A DNA stretch of 64,000 nt from Hymenobacter crusticola (lineage in GTDB: Bacteria > Bacteroidota > Bacteroidia > Cytophagales > Hymenobacteraceae): the NCBI RefSeq assembly GCF_002154225.1, contig NZ_MTSE01000014.1, positions 1-64,000 on the forward strand, written 5' to 3'. The notes beneath the pieces were generated by a model. It was not told the DNA's origin, searched no databases, and saw only the letters and a program-made list of their open reading frames with translations. A program made the translations under genes and the position numbers. Below, piece by piece: positions 63,545-64,000 of the stretch (the first letter of the stretch is position 1; each line of letters starts with the position of its first letter).

Positions 63545-64000
63545 ATGGCAAAGAGCACTCTTCCCGTTATTCAGGCCTTGCGCGATACGGCTCAGCGTCT
63601 CGCGACCCAGGCACCTTACCAATGGGGCCACATGGGCAGCTGCAACTGCGGCCACCTAGCCCAGACTATCACTCACCTCACGAAGGGCGAGATTCACTCC
63701 CGCGCCATGCAGCGCTACGGCGACTGGGAGCGGCAACTACTCGATTACTGCCCCACTAGTGGCCTGCCCATCGATGAAACCATTGATGAAATGCTCGCCC
63801 TAGGTTTCACCCGCTCGGATCTTACCCACCTTGAGCGCCTCAACGACCCCACTATTCTAGCATCGATTCCTTTCGAGCGCCGCAACACACTCCGCCACAA
63901 CCAGCGCGACGACGTAGTGCTCTACCTTCGCACTTGGGCCGACTTGTTAGAAGCTACCCTATTAGCGGGCATTCAGCTGCCTGATCTTACGCCAGCTACT
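63545..64000 (+). CDS. Conserved hypothetical protein, cut at the right edge
   Basis: 152 codons from ATG 63545 without a stop before the end of the window. The opening MAKSTLPVIQALRDTAQRL and then WGHMGSCNCGHLAQTIT with two Cys, followed by YCPTSGLPIDETIDEML, recall a small conserved Bacteroidota family of unknown function. No signal peptide. The Cys/His pair (CNCGH) may bind metal. Confidence 0.72.
   Translation, partial: MAKSTLPVIQALRDTAQRLATQAPYQWGHMGSCNCGHLAQTITHLTKGEIHSRAMQRYGDWERQLLDYCPTSGLPIDETIDEMLALGFTRSDLTHLERLNDPTILASIPFERRNTLRHNQRDDVVLYLRTWADLLEATLLAGIQLPDLTPAT

Overview
The window is a chromosomal piece of a member of the Bacteroidota, most likely a Hymenobacter-like member of the Cytophagales. 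The evidence is TAnnTTTG promoter boxes instead of E. coli-type -10 boxes, two proteins with C-terminal regions like type IX secretion (T9SS) sorting domains, a Porin_10-type outer-membrane protein, a type III glutamine synthetase, an LptE/SecG/GroESL neighbourhood, and fairly GC-rich coding DNA with AT-rich spacers. No phage, insertion sequence, CRISPR array or rRNA was seen. Genes run off both edges: glnN at the left and a conserved hypothetical at the right.

Layout. 1-9.3 kb: partial glnN, an LtaS-type alkaline-phosphatase-fold membrane enzyme, a periplasmic lipoyl-hairpin protein, the tRNA methylthiotransferase MtaB, an HTH regulator with a palindromic operator candidate, an orphan MacB/FtsX permease and an exported protein of unknown role. 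9.4-22.2 kb: a glycan and small-carbohydrate region (GH43, PhyH dioxygenase, GH92 mannosidase, clan GH-A glycosidase, esterase, ThuA protein, GH2 enzyme) without SusC/SusD. 22.3-31.8 kb: MiaE, porin, LpxK, SMUG2-like glycosylase, Nif3, zinc-ribbon coiled-coil protein, TPR protein, PabB. 31.9-39.8 kb: MiaB, a sigma-54 activator without a sensor domain, LptE, a TPR-tailed protein, SecG, GroES and GroEL on one strand. 40-48.3 kb: peptide transporter, GNAT, RsmE, DUF4159, acyltransferase, patatin, metallo-hydrolase, AccA. 48.4-49.1 kb: two identical tRNA-Asp genes in a 130-bp direct repeat. 49.2-64 kb: DUF2383 protein, PurU, two probable T9SS cargo proteins, pirin, GH1, a glycosyltransferase plus an LpxH-like phosphoesterase, NUDIX hydrolase, DEAD-box helicase.

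How the parts fit. MtaB, MiaB and MiaE all modify position 37 of tRNAs. LpxK, LptE, the LpxH-like enzyme, the acyltransferase and the LtaS-like enzyme serve the envelope. The glycosidases suggest use of plant or fungal glycans.

The least explained signals are non-coding. Very long, nearly perfect inverted repeats (20-43 bp arms, one a 76-bp spacerless palindrome) sit at many gene ends and are unrelated to one another in sequence. Others are an operator-like palindrome around the HTH promoter, tandem heptamer repeats just upstream of genes, terminator-like hairpins in the helicase leader, and an apparent abundance of CTAG-containing words.
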